From Thermoleophilia bacterium (GTDB lineage Bacteria; Actinomycetota; Thermoleophilia; Gaiellales; Gaiellaceae), in NCBI GenBank assembly GCA_020845695.1, contig JADLFG010000064.1:28779-92778 (forward strand): a DNA stretch of 64,000 bases. The letters run 5' to 3'. Below the pieces are notes generated by a model that was not told the DNA's origin, did not search any database, and saw nothing but the letters and a program-made list of their open reading frames with translations. The translations under genes and the position numbers were made by a program. Positions 61,705-64,000 of the stretch are shown one piece after another (position 1 is the first letter of the stretch; the number at the start of each line of letters is the position of its first letter).

Positions 61705-64000
61705 TCAGCTGCAGCCGGTGTTCTGGCCGCAGTCGCGGCACGTGTAGCAGGAGCCGGTCCGGATCATCCGGCCGCCGCATTTGGCGCACTCGACGGCGTC
61801 CTCCCAGGCGTTGAAGAGCGCCGTCTGGCCGGGCGTCACCGCCGGCGCGAATGGCGGGGCGGTGCCGCCGCTCTCGAGCAGGTCGTGGGTCTCCGCGAGG
61901 CGCGCCTTCACCTCGGGGCTCATGATTCCGAGCTCCTGCTGCGTCTCGGTGTCGAGGAACTTCTTCCCCATCCAGCGGAAGATGTAGTCGACAAGCGACT
62001 TCGCGACCCGGATGTCCGGGTCGTTCGTCATCCCCGACGGCTCGAAGCGCATGTGGCTGAACTTCGAGACGTACACGTCGAGCGGGACGCCGTACTGGAG
62101 GCCGAGCGAGACGGAGATCATGAACGAGTTCATCAGGCCCGCGAGCGTCGTGCCCTCCTTCGCGATGTCGACGAAGATGTCGCCGGGGGTGCCGTCCTCG
62201 AACAGGCCGACGTGGATGTAGCCCTCGTAGTCGCCGACGCGGAACTTGCGGCCGACCTCGACACGATCGTCAGGGAGCCGGCGGCGCCGCGGCTTGCCGA
62301 GCAGCGACACGGCCGCCGCCCCGTTGTCCTTACCGGACAGCGGCTGGGCGACCTTGCAGTTGTCGCGGTAGATCGCGATCGCCTTCACGCCGAGCTGCCA
62401 CGACTCGACGAGGAGCTGCGCGACCTCGTCGACGGTCACCTGCTCCGGGAGGTTGACCGTCTTCGAAATCGCCCCGCTGATGAACGGCTGGACGGCACCC
62501 ATCATCTTCACGTGGCCCATGTAGTGAATCGCGCGCTCCCCGATCGCGCAGTCGAAGACCGGGTAGTGCTCGGTCTTCACGAACGGCGCGCCGACGATCG
62601 TGTTGCGATCGTCGATATACGCGACGATCTGATCGACCTCCGCGGGTGCGTAGCCGAGCTTCTCGAGCGCCATCGGCACGGTCCCGTTGACGATCGTGAT
62701 CTCGCCGCCGCCGACCAGCTTCTTCGACTTGACCAGCGAGAAGTCCGGCTCGACCCCGGTTGTATCGCAATCCATCATGAATGAGATAGTGCCGGTCGGC
62801 GCGAGCACCGAGGCCTGCGCGTTGCGGAAGCCGTGCGCCTCGCCGAGGTCGAGCGCGTCGTCCCAGGCCTGGCGGGCGGCGGAGAGCAGGTCGGCCGGGA
62901 CCGCGTGCGCGTGGTCGATGTTGCCGACCGCGGCGCGGTGCTTCGCGATCACGCCGAGCATCGCGGCCGCGTTCGGGCGGTAGCCCGCGAACGGGCCCAT
63001 CCGGGCTGCGATCTCGGCCGATTTGCGGTACGCCCGCCCGGTCATCAGCGCCGTGACCGCGGCGGCGTACGCGCGCCCCTCGTCGGAGTCGTACGGCAGC
63101 CCGCGAGCCATGAGCAGCGCGCCGAGGTTCGCGTAGCCGAGGCCGAGCTGGCGGTACGCGCGCGCGTTGCGCTCGATCTCGGGCGTCGGGTAGCTCGAGT
63201 AGCCGACGACGATCTCCTGGGCGAGGAAGATCGTGTCGACGGCGTGCGTGAAGGCCTCCACGTCGAGCTCGCCGTCCTCGCGGCGGAAGCGCATCAGGTT
63301 CAGCGAGGCGAGGTTGCACGCCGAGTCGTCGAGGTGCATGTACTCGGAGCAGGGGTTCGACGCGTTGATCCGGCCCGAGTTCGGGGTCGTGTGCCACGCG
63401 TTGATCGTCGTGTCGTACTGGACGCCCGGGTCGGCGCACTGCCAGGCGGCGTCGGCGAGCTGGCGCAGCAGGCTGCGGGCCTTCACCGTTGCGAGCACGG
63501 TCCCATCCGTGCGCGCGGTCAGGTTCCAGTCCCGGTCGTCGGCCGCCGCCTGCATGAACGCGTCGGTGACGCGCACCGAGTTGTTCGCGTTCTGGTACTG
63601 GATCGACGCCCAGTGCGGCGAGTCGAGCGACATGTCGTAGCCGGCCGCCGCTAGCACGCGCGCCTTCTCCTCCTCGCGCGCCTTGCACCAGATGAACTCC
63701 TCGATGTCCGGGTGGTCAGCGTCGAGGACGACCATCTTCGCCGCTCGCCTCGTCTTGCCACCCGACTTGATCGTCCCGGCCGACGCGTCCGCGCCGCGCA
63801 TGAACGAGACCGGCCCCGACGCGTGCCCGCCCTTGGAGAGCTGCTCCCTCGACGAGCGCAGCCGGGAGAGGTTGACGCCCGAGCCCGAGCCGCCGCGGAA
63901 GATCATTCCCTCGCGGCGGATCCAGTCGAGGATCGACTCCATCGAGTCGTCCACGGAGAGGATGAAGCACGCCGAGCACTGCGGGCGCTCCTCGAAGCCG
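61705..64000 (-). CDS. nrdJ: Class II (B12-dependent) ribonucleotide reductase, C-terminal part
   Basis: At least 765 aa; the frame runs on past the right edge, so the 5' end is missing. Makes deoxynucleotides using adenosylcobalamin. Visible: 'PQCSACFILSVDDSM' (active-site Cys region, at the edge), 'IFRGGSGSGVNLSRLRS', 'ADHPDIEEFIWCK', the radical-site 'NPCSEYMHLDDSACNLASLNLMRF' (N-x-C-x-E, about 215-238 of the visible part), 'ASVLAPTGTISFMMDCDTTGVEP' (P-T-G-T-I-S) and a C-terminal zinc ribbon 'CAKCGGRMIRTGSCYTCRDCG'. The last block also holds the thiol pair region. No AdoCbl riboswitch can be judged because the start is outside. Confidence 0.95.
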   Translation of the reverse strand, partial: GFEERPQCSACFILSVDDSMESILDWIRREGMIFRGGSGSGVNLSRLRSSREQLSKGGHASGPVSFMRGADASAGTIKSGGKTRRAAKMVVLDADHPDIEEFIWCKAREEEKARVLAAAGYDMSLDSPHWASIQYQNANNSVRVTDAFMQAAADDRDWNLTARTDGTVLATVKARSLLRQLADAAWQCADPGVQYDTTINAWHTTPNSGRINASNPCSEYMHLDDSACNLASLNLMRFRREDGELDVEAFTHAVDTIFLAQEIVVGYSSYPTPEIERNARAYRQLGLGYANLGALLMARGLPYDSDEGRAYAAAVTALMTGRAYRKSAEIAARMGPFAGYRPNAAAMLGVIAKHRAAVGNIDHAHAVPADLLSAARQAWDDALDLGEAHGFRNAQASVLAPTGTISFMMDCDTTGVEPDFSLVKSKKLVGGGEITIVNGTVPMALEKLGYAPAEVDQIVAYIDDRNTIVGAPFVKTEHYPVFDCAIGERAIHYMGHVKMMGAVQPFISGAISKTVNLPEQVTVDEVAQLLVESWQLGVKAIAIYRDNCKVAQPLSGKDNGAAAVSLLGKPRRRRLPDDRVEVGRKFRVGDYEGYIHVGLFEDGTPGDIFVDIAKEGTTLAGLMNSFMISVSLGLQYGVPLDVYVSKFSHMRFEPSGMTNDPDIRVAKSLVDYIFRWMGKKFLDTETQQELGIMSPEVKARLAETHDLLESGGTAPPFAPAVTPGQTALFNAWEDAVECAKCGGRMIRTGSCYTCRDCGQNTGCS

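Noticed and set aside
1..64000. CRISPR arrays, tRNA genes, transposons, prophage
   Set aside because: No direct-repeat/spacer pattern, cloverleaf, transposase or integrase was found when reading both strands.

Overview
The window is very GC-rich DNA with few intergenic gaps and many 4-nt gene overlaps (ATGA, GTGA, TTGA). It fits a high-GC actinobacterium, most likely class Thermoleophilia (Gaiellales/Solirubrobacterales type). That placement is inferred from gene content and style: UvrD2-type helicase with HRDC, F420/PPOX-type oxidoreductase, B12-dependent ribonucleotide reductase, two-subunit class I fumarase and a YerC-headed his operon. No tRNA, rRNA, CRISPR array, insertion sequence or phage gene was seen.

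Layout. 1-7592: end of an Ig-like surface protein, a DedA membrane protein, an aminotransferase plus CapD-type dehydratase pair for an amino sugar, a UvrD2 helicase, a DUF354 protein and a sugar-phosphate transferase. 7670-11520: DsbA-like thiol oxidoreductase, LysR regulator, an unknown protein and an MFS exporter with a structured leader. 11544-18259: a tightly packed run of NadB/fumarate-reductase-like flavoprotein, fumarase alpha and beta, phosphosulfolactate synthase (ComA), APS reductase, APS kinase, ATP sulfurylase and a TauE/SafE exporter. It activates sulfate, makes sulfite, and can fix sulfite into a C3 sulfonate or make PAPS.

18303-48035: a large surface-polysaccharide region. It holds two O-antigen ligase/polymerase-type proteins, one Wzx-type flippase, a Wzz-type chain-length protein, one of the window's two phosphoglycosyl transferases (45001; the other is at 6897), several GT2/GT4 glycosyltransferases, sugar dehydratase/decarboxylase and aminotransferase genes, two ATP-grasp ligases, deacetylases, a FemAB-like acyltransferase and five sulfotransferases. 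The PAPS-forming APS kinase upstream gives these sulfotransferases a plausible donor, so a sulfated exopolysaccharide or glycolipid is the natural reading.

48045-55147: hemE, a small gene pair with an apparent CTG start, then the histidine genes: hisA divergent from yerC-hisG-hisCB(fusion)-micro-ORF-hisH-hisF-hisIE. hisD and a histidinol-phosphatase gene are not in the window. 55130-64000: housekeeping and unknown genes (isochorismatase-family hydrolase with an apparent ATC start, HNH endonuclease, quinone oxidoreductase, secreted TIM-barrel-like protein, flavodoxin, SDR, PPOX protein) and the C-terminal part of class II ribonucleotide reductase running off the right end.

A recurrent feature is a TANNNT box usually 6-9 nt before the start codon, on both strands, at about 25 genes. 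This is the signature of leaderless transcripts. It was used to choose several starts and it exposes one gene whose only well-placed start codon is ATC.
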